DNA from: Oscillospiraceae bacterium
GTDB taxonomy: Bacteria > Bacillota > Clostridia > Oscillospirales > Oscillospiraceae
Direction of reading: 5' to 3'
NCBI GenBank assembly: GCA_015067935.1
Contig: SVLL01000008.1
Location: 1 to 46,275, forward strand
DNA length: 46,275 nucleotides
Shown here: positions 20,093-31,891 of the stretch, piece by piece
Numbering within the stretch: the stretch's first letter is position 1
Layout: each line of letters opens with the position of its first letter
The notes under the pieces: generated by a model
Told to the model about the DNA's origin: nothing
Databases searched by the model: none
Seen by the model: only the letters and a program-made list of their open reading frames with translations
Position numbers and translations under genes: made by a program

Positions 20093-20746
20093 TTAGTAGG
20101 GATAAAGCATCTGGGAACCGAAGCCGTCCCGGGTGGCAGAGTTGTCGTATACCTCTTCAATGTGGAACAGGTATGCAGGACGATCCAGCCAGATGGACTT
20201 GTTCGGATGATGATACACGTCGTGCTGGGCGTTGATCATCTGCTGATACAGCTCTCTTTTACCGGAATCGCACTCGTCAATGATTTCAATCTTGCCGCGC
20301 AGCTCGTAGGAAATCATGGGAGGCTGATAGAAGATGACGGTTGCTTCAGGGTTGGCCTTATAGTTCTCATAGCTGTGCTTCTTGGCCATCTCCAGAGTGC
20401 CGAACTTGGTGAAATCGATGCGATCTCTGGCTTCGGGGCCATACATATACTTGATCAGCAGCTCCAGACCTCTCTTGGAGTAGGTCTTGTCAGCAGGATC
20501 GAAGGTGTCGATGTGCTTCAGGTATGCTTCCAGCGTTTCTTCCAGATACTCGGGCTTGGGCAGGAAGCCGATACCCTTGATGCTGGCGTTCAGACCGGCA
20601 GGGCCGTTGGAAACAAATGCGGGATCGTGAGAGCAGAAGCTCAGGAACATCTTTTCCTTGGTGATCTCTTCACCGTTGTTCAGGGCAATAACGGTTTTGC
20701 CTCTGGTATCAAATGCCCACTTGAAGAAACTTTCTGCGCTTTTCAT
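20093..20746 (-). CDS. Possible pyridoxamine 5'-phosphate oxidase-like (FMN split-barrel) protein
   Basis: NPEATVIFYQPPMISYELRGKIEII resembles split-barrel beta strands; weak by-eye call. Confidence 0.4.
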   Translation of the reverse strand: MKSAESFFKWAFDTRGKTVIALNNGEEITKEKMFLSFCSHDPAFVSNGPAGLNASIKGIGFLPKPEYLEETLEAYLKHIDTFDPADKTYSKRGLELLIKYMYGPEARDRIDFTKFGTLEMAKKHSYENYKANPEATVIFYQPPMISYELRGKIEIIDECDSGKRELYQQMINAQHDVYHHPNKSIWLDRPAYLFHIEEVYDNSATRDGFGSQMLYPY

Positions 20747-20801
20747 AATAAGTACCTCCTAAAATATGCGTGTATTGCTGTAACAGATATTACATATTTA
20801 G

Positions 20802-20830
20802 ATAGTACCACGGTTGTCGGATAATGTCAA
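20802..20830 (-). promoter_or_regulatory. Sigma70-type promoter for the PPOX-opp operon
   Basis: Minus strand TTGACA-17 nt-TACTAT. Confidence 0.6.
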
Positions 20831-20922
20831 TAAAGGGCGACGAAAATAAGACAAGGAAACTGTATTTTGTGAAAAAAACAGATGTTTCTCGTAAGGCTAA
20901 CGATTTTTGAACGATTTTTTAA

Positions 20923-20951
20923 TTGACAATGTCCGAATTGTGAAGTATGAT
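20923..20951 (+). promoter_or_regulatory. Sigma70-type promoter for the lipoprotein gene
   Basis: TTGACA (20923) -17- TATGAT (20946). Confidence 0.65.
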
Positions 20952-21006
20952 AAGCACATCAAATACACAGAATGTGTGTTTAGACCCCTAAAAGGAGATT
21001 GGAATT

Positions 21007-22491
21007 ATGAAAAAGTTACTGAAGACCATCGCAATGCTTTTGGTAGTGGCAATGCTGTTTTCCTTTGCAGCCTGCGACAACACAACCAATAACGAGAACC
21101 CCGCTGCATCCTCTGCGCCCAATCAGAGCACCAAGGATTACAGCGCAATTGCCGGCGAATACCTGCTGGATGCCTCTAATCTGGGTATGCCCATGAAGTG
21201 GTTCATCAAGATCGCTGCTGACGGCAAGTTCGTCATCGCAACCGACAGAGCTTACGCCAATGTCAAGGGCGAAGGCGACATCGGTGATAAGGACGGTACT
21301 TATATGCTTGTCTACTCCGATAACACCGCTGAGAATCCCAAGACTGCTACCTTCACCATTGAGAACAAGAATCTGGTGTTCTCTACCAAAGTTCCCATCG
21401 GTGCGGCCAGCGTGTCTCCCAATGAGGAAGAAGGCAATTTCCCCACTGCCAAGATCATTGCCCACGAGGATATCCAGGGCGTGTATCTGGGTACCTACGA
21501 GAAGGTTTCCGCAATGGCCGGCTCCGTTCTGTACAGCTACGAGCTGACTCTGGGCAACGGTATGGAATATACCTTCAGCTCTTCCTTCGCCATGATGGGC
21601 ACCACCTACACCCGTACCGAGACCGGCACCTTCGCCATCGACGGCACCAAGATCTCTTTCACCGCTTATTATGTGGACGGTGATGTGGTTGAGGCTCCCG
21701 CTGCTGTGGACGGCACCATCGCTGACAAGACCATCACCGCTGCCTTCAAGCTGTCCATGATGGCAAGCGAGGCACAGGAAGTCGAAGCGAAGTTCGGCAC
21801 CTATGCCGATCTGGCCGGCACCTATACCGGTCTGTATCAGAAGGCTATGGGTCCCATGAAGCTGTCCTACATCTGCATGCTGGAGCTGGATGCCTTCGGC
21901 GGCTATAAGTACACTACCATCAGCATCGCCGATCCCAGTATGCTTGATGCTCCCATCGATCCTGCGAATGTTGACTACACCGAGGAAGGTACCTACACCT
22001 ATGCAGACGGTAAGTTCACCTTCACCTCCGCTGCTGAGGGTGCAACCGCTGTGGAAGGCACTCTGGCAAACTATGTGCTGAATGTCAAGTTCCCCATCTC
22101 CAAGATGGTTCCCAATGCTGTGGATCTGGCACTGTATGCTGAGGAAGTCAGCGGCGCATTTATCGGCTCCGCTTCCGTGGAGAATGACAAGACTGTCTAT
22201 ACTGCCGTTCTGAATCTGGTGGGCAACACCTTCGTTCTGGCCGTGGGTGCCGAGGATGCTGAAAAGCCTGCTTATACGGTGACCGGTACCTTCGAAATTC
22301 AGAAGGCAATGCTGACCTCTGTGGTCCTGACCGCTGCTACCCTGGTCGGCCCCGACGGCAAAGCAATCGCTGAGATCCCCGCTGAGCTGGCAACCATCTC
22401 CTGCCCCGTTGCCGAGTCCGGCATCAATGCAGAGCTGCTGTTCAATCTGGACGATACCGCTGTGCTGGGCTTCCAGCTGGCAAAGGGCTGA
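21007..22491 (+). CDS. Lipoprotein with repeated beta-barrel-like domains
   Basis: Lipobox MLFSFAACDN; four successive segments starting GEYLLDA / GVYLGTY / GTYTGLY / GAFIGSA. Confidence 0.75.
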   Translation: MKKLLKTIAMLLVVAMLFSFAACDNTTNNENPAASSAPNQSTKDYSAIAGEYLLDASNLGMPMKWFIKIAADGKFVIATDRAYANVKGEGDIGDKDGTYMLVYSDNTAENPKTATFTIENKNLVFSTKVPIGAASVSPNEEEGNFPTAKIIAHEDIQGVYLGTYEKVSAMAGSVLYSYELTLGNGMEYTFSSSFAMMGTTYTRTETGTFAIDGTKISFTAYYVDGDVVEAPAAVDGTIADKTITAAFKLSMMASEAQEVEAKFGTYADLAGTYTGLYQKAMGPMKLSYICMLELDAFGGYKYTTISIADPSMLDAPIDPANVDYTEEGTYTYADGKFTFTSAAEGATAVEGTLANYVLNVKFPISKMVPNAVDLALYAEEVSGAFIGSASVENDKTVYTAVLNLVGNTFVLAVGAEDAEKPAYTVTGTFEIQKAMLTSVVLTAATLVGPDGKAIAEIPAELATISCPVAESGINAELLFNLDDTAVLGFQLAKG

Positions 22492-22504
22492 TTTCTGATA
22501 CTAT

Positions 22505-22537
22505 AAAAAGCAGGGCGCATCTTGCGTCCTGCTTTTA
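22505..22537 (+). terminator. Rho-independent terminator
   Basis: AAAAGCAGGGCGCA-tct-TGCGTCCTGCTTTT. Confidence 0.75.
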
Positions 22538-22555
22538 TCTGAAGGGAGAAAAGCG

Positions 22556-23053
22556 ATGAAGGCAATCGTTTATACATCCAACACGGGTTTTACCGCCCGT
22601 TATGCGGAGATTCTGCATCAGCAGACCGGGCTTCCCGTATGGGAGCTTTCCAAGGCCGTCAAGCTGCTGCCAAAGGGCACACCCATTCTGTATATGGGTT
22701 GGCTGTTCGCGTCCAGCGTGAAGGGCTACCGGACTGCTGCGAAACGCTTTGACATCCGGGCGGTCTGCGCTGTGGGTCTGTGCGATACGGGCTGTATGCT
22801 GCAGGAGGTCCGCAAGGCAATTTCTCTGCCGGAGCAGATTCCGCTGTTCACTCTGCAGGGCGGTATGGATCACAGTAAGCTGAAGGGTATCAACAAGTTT
22901 ATGATTTCTATGCTGCAGAAAATGCTGGCAAAGAACCAAAATCCCACAGAAGACGACAAGCGGATGATGGAACTGGTCAGCAACGGCGGTGACTATGTGG
23001 ACCCTGCCCACACCGCAGCTTTTATGCAGTGGTATCAGGGAACAAAGGAATAA
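22556..23053 (+). CDS. Flavodoxin-like domain protein
   Basis: N-terminal KAIVYTSNTGFTARYAEILHQQTGLPVWELS is a flavodoxin-type T-x-T-G/S-N-T-x phosphate loop. Confidence 0.7.
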   Translation: MKAIVYTSNTGFTARYAEILHQQTGLPVWELSKAVKLLPKGTPILYMGWLFASSVKGYRTAAKRFDIRAVCAVGLCDTGCMLQEVRKAISLPEQIPLFTLQGGMDHSKLKGINKFMISMLQKMLAKNQNPTEDDKRMMELVSNGGDYVDPAHTAAFMQWYQGTKE

Positions 23054-23055
23054 GG

Positions 23056-23088
23056 AGAATCCGCTTCCTTTCGGGGAGCGGATTTTTT
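23056..23088 (+). terminator. Rho-independent terminator
   Basis: AATCCGCT ... AGCGGATTTTTT. Confidence 0.75.
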
Positions 23089-23146
23089 CTTGCCAAATAT
23101 AGGCTGCTATGGTATAGTGGTTACAGAAAGAATAGGGGGGAGAAAG

Positions 23147-23917
23147 ATGAACGGGGAAATTCAGCAGGCAAGCAGCATTGTGATAGCTGCAAGAAAAGCC
23201 CTTTTTGAAAAGAGTCCCATTGATTTCACACCGGCCAAGCATATTCGAGCGATTCAATTTGTCTTCGCTCCCAGATCGTGGTTCGGTGTTTCTGCAAAAG
23301 CCAAGTCCGTTGCGGCGTGGTTTGACCTTTGCCGAAAACGGGGGTTGAAGGATGTAAAATTCATCGTCCCCTCGGGCAGAAAAAACCGCCATCTGCTGGG
23401 CTTTGCCAATACCTCCCAGTGCGTGATCGTCTGCTGCTGGGAAAACGGAAAGACCTCTCATTTTTGCCCGTTTTGGGAGTATGATGCCAAAAACGAGGGG
23501 TGGCATGTGGTTTATAATGAGCAATATGTGGCCAATAATGCCTTTGAAAACCTGCATTTTACTGAGAAAACAGATGAGTTTAAGGATATTCTTCTGAAAA
23601 TCAGCAGATTTGCTGCCGAGTTGGATTTTTCTTATTTTGCCGATGTTTTTCAAGATTCCTATGAGGTTCTGAATGCATCCAAAAGCGTGAATGGAGAAAA
23701 TATCCCCACCCAACTGCCGGATGAATATAAATCTATTTACTACGCAGTGGAAAGAGCAGATGTGTTTGGCGCGATGGGGTCTTGGAACGATTCTCCGCCC
23801 TGGTATGCCGAAGAAAAAGGGCGGAAAAAGGAATACGAGGAGCTGTCCAATGAGCTGCTTGTACAGCTGCGTTATCATTTAATGTATGTAACCAACGAGT
23901 GTTGGCGACAGGCATAA
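23147..23917 (+). CDS. Hypothetical protein, 256 aa
   Basis: Open frame with ATG 23147 after AGGGGGGAGAAAG; no family recognised. Confidence 0.7.
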   Translation: MNGEIQQASSIVIAARKALFEKSPIDFTPAKHIRAIQFVFAPRSWFGVSAKAKSVAAWFDLCRKRGLKDVKFIVPSGRKNRHLLGFANTSQCVIVCCWENGKTSHFCPFWEYDAKNEGWHVVYNEQYVANNAFENLHFTEKTDEFKDILLKISRFAAELDFSYFADVFQDSYEVLNASKSVNGENIPTQLPDEYKSIYYAVERADVFGAMGSWNDSPPWYAEEKGRKKEYEELSNELLVQLRYHLMYVTNECWRQA

Positions 23918-23947
23918 AGTCACAATCACAAGAAAAGGAGGCTGCAT

Positions 23948-24832
23948 ATGAAATTTCGAAAAGTAATCCCTTGGCTGCTGTGTCTGGTGCTTCTGCTGGG
24001 CTTGACCGGCTGCAGTACGGCAAATGAAAGCACAAGGGATAATGCGGTATCTGACGGCTACATCTCCAAAGAGGAAAGCTCCGGGACCGGGGAGTCTGCC
24101 ACAAATTTGCCGACAAACCGCAAGCTCATCCAAACCGTCTATATGAGCGTGGAAACGGAAAATCTGGACACTGTGCTGCAGCAGATTGACGACCGCATTG
24201 CCCAGCTTGGGGGATACATTGAGTCTTCCAATGTGCAAAACGGCAGTGCCTACAGCGGCCGCCGTTACCGCAACGCAAGCATAACCGTTCGGATTCCTGC
24301 CGAGAAGCTGGATGCCTTTCTGGATAGGGTTGGGGAAGTGACCAACATCGTTTCCTCTCAGAAAACGGTAGAGGATGTCACACTCAATTATGTGGCAACG
24401 GAAAGCCGGATGAAGGCCCTGCAGGCGGAAGAAGCCCGGCTTCTGGAGCTGATTGGCAAGGCCGAATCTCTGGAGGACCTGCTGACCCTTGATAAGCGGT
24501 TGACCGAGGTGCGCACAGAGCTGGAAAAAGTGACCTCCGCGCTGAAGCTGCTGGAGAATCAGGTAGACTATGCGACCATCTACCTGAGCATCAGCGAAGT
24601 GAAGGAATTTACCGATGTGACCGAGCCGGAAACGGTGTGGGAACGCATCAGCGTGGGTTTTGCCGAGAGTCTGGAAGGCGTGGGAATGGTGTTTGAAGAG
24701 CTGTTCGTGTTTGCAGTTGTGGTACTGCCGTATTTGGTGGTGCTCGCCATCATCCCGGTGACCGTTATTGTGATCCTTCGGATCAAAAAGCGCAAAAAAG
24801 GCAAGACAACTAAGGAAGAAAAGAACCCCTGA
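23948..24832 (+). CDS. DUF4349-like lipoprotein
   Basis: Lipobox LLLGLTGCS; ESSNVQNGSAYSGRRYRNASITVRIPAEKLDAFLDRVGEVTNIVSSQKTVEDVTLNYVATESRMKALQAEEARLLELI; C-terminal TM. Confidence 0.8.
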   Translation: MKFRKVIPWLLCLVLLLGLTGCSTANESTRDNAVSDGYISKEESSGTGESATNLPTNRKLIQTVYMSVETENLDTVLQQIDDRIAQLGGYIESSNVQNGSAYSGRRYRNASITVRIPAEKLDAFLDRVGEVTNIVSSQKTVEDVTLNYVATESRMKALQAEEARLLELIGKAESLEDLLTLDKRLTEVRTELEKVTSALKLLENQVDYATIYLSISEVKEFTDVTEPETVWERISVGFAESLEGVGMVFEELFVFAVVVLPYLVVLAIIPVTVIVILRIKKRKKGKTTKEEKNP

Positions 24833-24835
24833 ATC

Positions 24836-24945
24836 AACACACCGCCCCTCGAATGAGGGGCGGTGTGTTTTAAGCTAATGTAGGGACCGACTGGTCCCTG
24901 CTTGGTGATTTGACATAAAAGATCCCCCGGCTGAGCCGGGGGATC
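24836..24945. terminator. Triple hairpin between convergent genes
   Basis: AACACACCGCCCCTC-gaat-GAGGGGCGGTGTGTT (24836-24869); AGGGACC-gact-GGTCCCT (24882-24899); GATCCCCCGGCT-g-AGCCGGGGGATC (24921-24945). Confidence 0.75.
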
Positions 24946-24984
24946 CGATGGATTTAACTGTAAGTAGAAGCTTTCAACAGGGGA

Positions 24985-26013
24985 TTAACCCATGTAGAAA
25001 ATGTTCTGCTCCTTCAGAGCGTCGATGTTCTCAGCGGTGTACCACTGACCACCGATACCCACATCAGCAACGGTCTTGCCTTCCAGCTTGGCAATAGCCA
25101 GCTTGACGGACTCATAACCGATGCTGTAGGAGTCCTGAGCAACGGAGCCGACCAGCTTAGCATAGCTTGCGCCGTTGTCCTTGATCCAGTTGTACTGGTT
25201 GGTGCCTGCGTCGAAGCCGCAGAACAGGATGTCCTTGTAGGTGTCAGCATTGTCGGAGATTTCGGGGTAAACTTCGTTCACAACGCCTTCGTTGGTCATG
25301 AAGATAGCCTGTGCGCCGTCTTCCTTCAGAGCCTGCAGACCCAGCTTGTATTCGCCGGGGTTGTTGGCCTTGACCTGACGGTTGATGACGATGTTGATGC
25401 TGTCAGCAGCAGCCAGCTCTTCAATCTTGTTGATGAAGCCTTCTGCACGGTCGATACCGGTAGCGGTGGAGTCGTGCTGGATAACGCCGATCTTGTAGCC
25501 GTCAACCAGAACATTCTGTGCCTTCAGGTAAGCGTAGAAGTTTTCAGCAACAACTGCGCCGGCCTTACGGTTGTCGGTAGCGACGATGCCGATGGTGGGG
25601 TCCTTGCCCTCGGTGATGTCAGCGCCGTTAGCGTACAGACCGGAGTCGAACTCGACAACGGGCAGGCCCTTGTCGAAAGCGGAAACCAGTTCATCAGCGA
25701 AGCCGGTGCCGATGGTAGCCAGAACCAGAGCCTTGACGCTTGCGTCGTTCAGAGCAGCCTGAACCATTTCACGCTGGCTGGGAACATACTCTTCGCTCTC
25801 AGCGGTGGGGCCGCGGAAGGTGACCTTGTAGCCAGCCTCTTCACCAGCCTTGACTGCACCGGCCTTAACAGCCTGCCAGAAAGCGTGGGTCTCGCCCTTT
25901 GCGATGACAGCGATGGTCTTGGTGCCGTCGTCGTTGTTCTGGGTCTCGGTACAGCCTGCGAACATGCACAGAGCCATAACCAGTGCCAGGACTAATGCGA
26001 TGATTTTCTTCAT
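24985..26013 (-). CDS. Sugar ABC transporter substrate-binding lipoprotein (Rbs-type, Peripla_BP_4)
   Basis: Lipobox LCMFAGCTE; FWQAVKAGAVKAGEEAGYKVTFRGP. Confidence 0.9.
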   Translation of the reverse strand: MKKIIALVLALVMALCMFAGCTETQNNDDGTKTIAVIAKGETHAFWQAVKAGAVKAGEEAGYKVTFRGPTAESEEYVPSQREMVQAALNDASVKALVLATIGTGFADELVSAFDKGLPVVEFDSGLYANGADITEGKDPTIGIVATDNRKAGAVVAENFYAYLKAQNVLVDGYKIGVIQHDSTATGIDRAEGFINKIEELAAADSINIVINRQVKANNPGEYKLGLQALKEDGAQAIFMTNEGVVNEVYPEISDNADTYKDILFCGFDAGTNQYNWIKDNGASYAKLVGSVAQDSYSIGYESVKLAIAKLEGKTVADVGIGGQWYTAENIDALKEQNIFYMG

Positions 26014-26076
26014 AATTTTTTCCTCCTAATTTTTATATAAAACCCTGCGGGTTCTATTACGAATGGATGGGGAGCG

Positions 26077-27126
26077 TTATTTCTTGGCAGCTTCCTTTTG
26101 AATTTCGGCCTTGTCGACCTTGACCTTGCTGCTGGAATTTTTCTTCAGAACATCCAGCAGAACAGCACCGACAACGATGATACCGGTAACTGCGTAAGTG
26201 ATATTGGTTGCGGAGACACCCACGCCGCCACTCATCGCCAAGTTCAGGCCCTGACGGATGATGACCAGAATCACTGCGCCCAGAATAGAGCCGATGACGG
26301 TTGCGGCACCGCCGGTGGTGGATGTACCGCCGATGTAAACGCCTGCAACAGCGTCCAGCTCCATGCCGTTGCCGGAAGCAATGTTCAAAGAGGGGTTAGC
26401 GGCAGTGTAGAACAGGGCAGCGATGCCTGCGAACAGACCGCAGATGGCATAAGCAATGATCTTGTACTTGTCGGTGTTGATACCGGACAGACGGGCTGCT
26501 TCCTCGTTGGAGCCGATGGCCAGAATGTAGCGGCCGACCTTGGTCTTGTACATTACGACCATGCAGATGATGGTCAGACCCAGCACCCATACCAGGCCGA
26601 TGGGGAAGCCGTTGAGGTTGGTGAAAACCTTCTGGAACCAACCGGTGGAGGGATACTTCACAGCAGAGGAGGTCTCGCGAATGATTTCGGAGATAACAGC
26701 GGTCAAACCACGGGAGAAGAGCATGGAGCCTAAGGTTGCGATAAAGGGCGCAATCTTGCACTTGGCTACCAGGAAACCGTTGAGCAGACCGAACACCAGA
26801 CCGGTGGTCAGAATGATGGGGATGGTCAGCCACAGTGTGCCTTCCTCAGCGGAAACGCCGGTCTTGCAAAGTGCACCTGCCAGAACAGCGGAGCCGATAC
26901 ACACAGTACCGATAGAAAGGTCGATACCGCCGGTGGCGATAACGAAGGTGACGCCCAGAGACAGAATGGCGTAGGGGACCAAGGACTTTGTCATCGTCAG
27001 CAGATTGCCTTCGCTGGCGAAGCTGGGCTTGATGATGGTAAATACAGCGAATAGGGCGATGGCGGCCAGAATGATGATGAAATTCTGCTTGCCGCTGGCC
27101 AAAAGGGTGTTTTTCTTCTTGAGCAT
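26077..27126 (-). CDS. Sugar ABC transporter permease (RbsC-type)
   Basis: VIATGGIDLSIGTVCIGSAVLAGALC and AIGSNEEAARLSGINTDKYKIIAY. Confidence 0.9.
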   Translation of the reverse strand: MLKKKNTLLASGKQNFIIILAAIALFAVFTIIKPSFASEGNLLTMTKSLVPYAILSLGVTFVIATGGIDLSIGTVCIGSAVLAGALCKTGVSAEEGTLWLTIPIILTTGLVFGLLNGFLVAKCKIAPFIATLGSMLFSRGLTAVISEIIRETSSAVKYPSTGWFQKVFTNLNGFPIGLVWVLGLTIICMVVMYKTKVGRYILAIGSNEEAARLSGINTDKYKIIAYAICGLFAGIAALFYTAANPSLNIASGNGMELDAVAGVYIGGTSTTGGAATVIGSILGAVILVIIRQGLNLAMSGGVGVSATNITYAVTGIIVVGAVLLDVLKKNSSSKVKVDKAEIQKEAAKK

Positions 27127-27127
27127 A

Positions 27128-28627
<1,500 letters not shown>

Positions 28628-28785
28628 ACAAACAACACCTTTCCAAATAATTTCCTATAATTATATATTGTATAATCGTGATCGTCATTTTCAAAAGGTC
28701 CGTGCATTTTTACGGGGAACAATCGCCTGAAAAAGCAGACCTGATTGAGCAGCGCGGGGGGAGGCGGGAGCTGCGGTGCATATTA

Positions 28786-28811
28786 CACAAAACGAATCGA
28801 TTCGTTTTGTG
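28786..28811. promoter_or_regulatory. 26-bp perfect palindrome, candidate LacI-family operator
   Basis: CACAAAACGAATCGATTCGTTTTGTG. Confidence 0.65.
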
Positions 28812-28901
28812 CCACCTATCCAATGAAAGGGCGCATCTCTGCTCGCATTGCTATTATAATAAACTATACCAAAAAATCAAGGGTTTTTTAAAAATTTTGT
28901 A

Positions 28902-28980
28902 TTGACAGCACAAAAAACATTTTGTATTATTAAAATATGGAAAAACGAACAAGGGTCGAAAATCGCGAACCGATTCGCGA
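28902..28980 (+). promoter_or_regulatory. Promoter and operator of the lacI/fuc genes
   Basis: TTGACA (28902) -17- TATTAT (28925); inverted repeat TCGCGAA-CCGA-TTCGCGA 28963-28980. Confidence 0.7.
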
Positions 28981-29006
28981 AAAATGACTAAAGAGGGGGA
29001 AAGCAA

Positions 29007-29987
29007 ATGGCAACAATCAAAGATGTGGCCCGTATGGCCGGTGTTGCGCCCTCTACCATTTCCAAGTACATCAACGGCGGCAAGGTCCGGAAAGAGAATG
29101 TTGAGCCCATCGAAAAAGCCATTGCTGCACTGGACTATCGGGCCAATCCCTTTGCCCGGGGCCTGAAGGCCGGGCACAACCGAAGCATCGGCGTGCTGAT
29201 CCCGGATATGATCGCCTCCTTCTACGGCAATGTGGTGATGAATCTGGCTCGCGTGGTCCGGGAACAGGATTATCATTGCCTGATTTCTTCTTACGGTGCC
29301 AACCACGGCATGGAACGGGACAATCTGAAATTCCTGCTCACCTGCGGTATCGACGGTCTGATCTACGCACCGGAGGATTTGTCCGCAGACGAATTTAACG
29401 AACTGACTGCCCACTGCGGTATCCCCATAGTCCTGATCGACCGCACCATTCCCGGTGTAGAGGTAGATGCAGTGCTGGTGGATAATGTGGAGGTGGTCTA
29501 TGAGGCTGTCACCCGGCTTCTGGAAAAGGGACATACCCGGGTTGGGATCATTGCCGGCCCCAAGTCTGTCTACACTGCCAAGGAGCGTATGGTGGGCTAC
29601 TTGAGAGCTATTTCCGATGCGGGCATCTTATATGATGAAGATTTGATTATCTCCGGCAAAAATGAATTTGCCACCGGATACCGGGGAATGGAAAAGCTTT
29701 TGAAGCTGCCTGAGCCGCCGACAGCTATCATTGCCACCAATGACGATATAACCATGGGTATGGTAACGGCGCTGCACGAGCATCCCCATCAGCTTGCCGA
29801 AAAGGTGGAGATCTTTGGCTTTGACCGGGTGGATATGTGTTCCATGGTAAAACCGCCCCTGCCTGTCATTCAGCAGCCGGAGCAGGCAATCGGTCGGGCT
29901 GCTGCCCAATTTTTGCTGGAACGGATGGACGGCCACAACGGTCCTGCCCGTGTCCAGCGGCTCAATTGTAAAATCGTGTCGAAATAA
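29007..29987 (+). CDS. LacI-family transcriptional regulator
   Basis: MATIKDVARMAGVAPSTISKYINGGKVRKENVEPIEKAIAALDYRAN. Confidence 0.95.
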   Translation: MATIKDVARMAGVAPSTISKYINGGKVRKENVEPIEKAIAALDYRANPFARGLKAGHNRSIGVLIPDMIASFYGNVVMNLARVVREQDYHCLISSYGANHGMERDNLKFLLTCGIDGLIYAPEDLSADEFNELTAHCGIPIVLIDRTIPGVEVDAVLVDNVEVVYEAVTRLLEKGHTRVGIIAGPKSVYTAKERMVGYLRAISDAGILYDEDLIISGKNEFATGYRGMEKLLKLPEPPTAIIATNDDITMGMVTALHEHPHQLAEKVEIFGFDRVDMCSMVKPPLPVIQQPEQAIGRAAAQFLLERMDGHNGPARVQRLNCKIVSK

Positions 29988-30051
29988 AATTCGGCATGTA
30001 TATAAATGTATGGCATAAGACTTACAGATACTTTTTTAGGAGGAAAAAACA

Positions 30052-31881
30052 ATGGCAAAAAACAGATACATCGGCGATTACCCTGTAATCGGTATTCGTC
30101 CCATCGTCGACGGCCGCCGCGGCCCTATGATGCTCCGTGAATCTCTGGAGCCTCTGGTTTGGGCAATGGCAGAGTCCGCCAAAAAACTGTTCGAGGAGAA
30201 CCTGTTCTACTCCAACGGCGAGCCCGTCAAGGTCGTGATGGCTGACACCTGCATCGGCCGTGTGCCCGAGGCAGCTGCCTGCGCCAACAAGTTCAAGAAG
30301 GAAGGCGTGTCCATCACCCTGTCCGTGACTCCCTGCTGGTGCTACGGCTCCGAGACTATGGATATGGATCCCCACACCATTAAGGGCGTATGGGGCTTCA
30401 ACGGCACCGAGCGTCCCGGTGCGGTGTATCTGGCCGCTGTTCTGGCCGGTCACGCACAGAAGGGTCTGCCCGCTTTCGGCATCTACGGCCACGAGGTTCA
30501 GGACCGGGATCAGGTCACCCAGATCCCCGAGGATGTAAAGGAAAAGCTCCTGCGCTTCGGACGCGCCGCTGTTGCTGTGGCTACCATGCGCGGCAAGTCT
30601 TACCTGCAGATCGGTTCTCAGTGTATGGGTATCGCCGGCTCCATTATGGATCAGGATATGCTGGAAACCTATTTCGGCATGCGTGTTGAGTCTGTGGACG
30701 AGGTTGAGATCCTGCGCCGTATGGAAGAGGGCATCTACAACGAGGAAGAGTTCCAGAAGGCTCTGGCATGGACCAAGGAGCACTGCAAGGAGGGTCGCGA
30801 CGACAACCCCGAGTCCGTCAACTTCCTGGGCGAGGAGCGTCGTATCAAGTTTACTCCCGAGGAAAAGGAAAAGCAGTGGGAGTTCACTGTTAAGATGTAC
30901 TGCATTATCAAGGACCTGATGGCCGGCAACAAGAACCTGCCCGACCAGTTCGAGGAAGAGAAGGTTGGCCACAACGCCATCGCCGGCGGCTTCCAGGGTC
31001 AGCGTCAGTGGACCGACCATTGGCCCAACTGTGACTATCCCGAGGCACTGCTTTCTTCCACCTTCGACTACGAAGGTGCCCGTGAGCCCTACACGCTGGC
31101 AACCGAGAACGATATTCTCAACGGTATGGGTATGCTGATGATGCGTCTGCTGACCCACCGCGCCCAGATCTTTGCCGATGTGCGTACTTACTGGTCCGGC
31201 GAGGCTACCGAGCGCGTCACCGGCTACAAGCTCACCGGCAAGGCTGCTGAGAGTAACGGTATCATCCATCTGCTGAACTCCGGTGCTGCTTGTCTGGATG
31301 CTTCCGGCGTCTGCACTGACGAGAACGGCAATGCCACCATGAAGAAGTGGTGGGAAGTCACTGAGGAAGACATCAAGAAGATGACCGACGCTACCGTATG
31401 GTGCGAGGCCGGCTTCGACAACTTCCGCGGCGGCGGCTTCTCCAGCCACTACACTACCAAGGCTGAAATGCCCTGCACCATGATCCGTCTGAATCTGGTC
31501 AAGGGTCTGGGTCCCGTTCTGCAGATCGCAGAAGGCTGGACTGTCAACCTGCCCGACGAGGTCTCCGATACCCTGATGGAGCGCACCAACCCCACCTGGC
31601 CCTGCACTTGGTTTGCACCTCGCTGCGACGGCAAGGAAGGCTCTCCCTTCAAGACCGCCTACGAGGTCATGATGAACTGGGGTGCCAACCACGGTGCCAT
31701 CTCCTACGGCCACATCGGTGCTGACCTGATTACCATGTGCTCTATGCTGCGCATCCCTGTTTGCATGCACAATGTGCCCGAGGACGAAATCTACCGTCCC
31801 GCTTGCTGGAATGCCTTCGGTATGGACAAGGAAGGCCAGGATTACCGCGCCTGCGCCACCTACGGCCCTCTGTACAAGTAA
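30052..31881 (+). CDS. fucI: L-fucose isomerase
   Basis: [77 protein letters not shown]. Confidence 0.92.
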   Translation: MAKNRYIGDYPVIGIRPIVDGRRGPMMLRESLEPLVWAMAESAKKLFEENLFYSNGEPVKVVMADTCIGRVPEAAACANKFKKEGVSITLSVTPCWCYGSETMDMDPHTIKGVWGFNGTERPGAVYLAAVLAGHAQKGLPAFGIYGHEVQDRDQVTQIPEDVKEKLLRFGRAAVAVATMRGKSYLQIGSQCMGIAGSIMDQDMLETYFGMRVESVDEVEILRRMEEGIYNEEEFQKALAWTKEHCKEGRDDNPESVNFLGEERRIKFTPEEKEKQWEFTVKMYCIIKDLMAGNKNLPDQFEEEKVGHNAIAGGFQGQRQWTDHWPNCDYPEALLSSTFDYEGAREPYTLATENDILNGMGMLMMRLLTHRAQIFADVRTYWSGEATERVTGYKLTGKAAESNGIIHLLNSGAACLDASGVCTDENGNATMKKWWEVTEEDIKKMTDATVWCEAGFDNFRGGGFSSHYTTKAEMPCTMIRLNLVKGLGPVLQIAEGWTVNLPDEVSDTLMERTNPTWPCTWFAPRCDGKEGSPFKTAYEVMMNWGANHGAISYGHIGADLITMCSMLRIPVCMHNVPEDEIYRPACWNAFGMDKEGQDYRACATYGPLYK

Positions 31882-31891
31882 TATAAATCTC

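Noticed and set aside
28786-28811. 26-bp palindrome as a terminator
   Set aside because: No loop or T-tract and located in a divergent promoter region; operator more likely.
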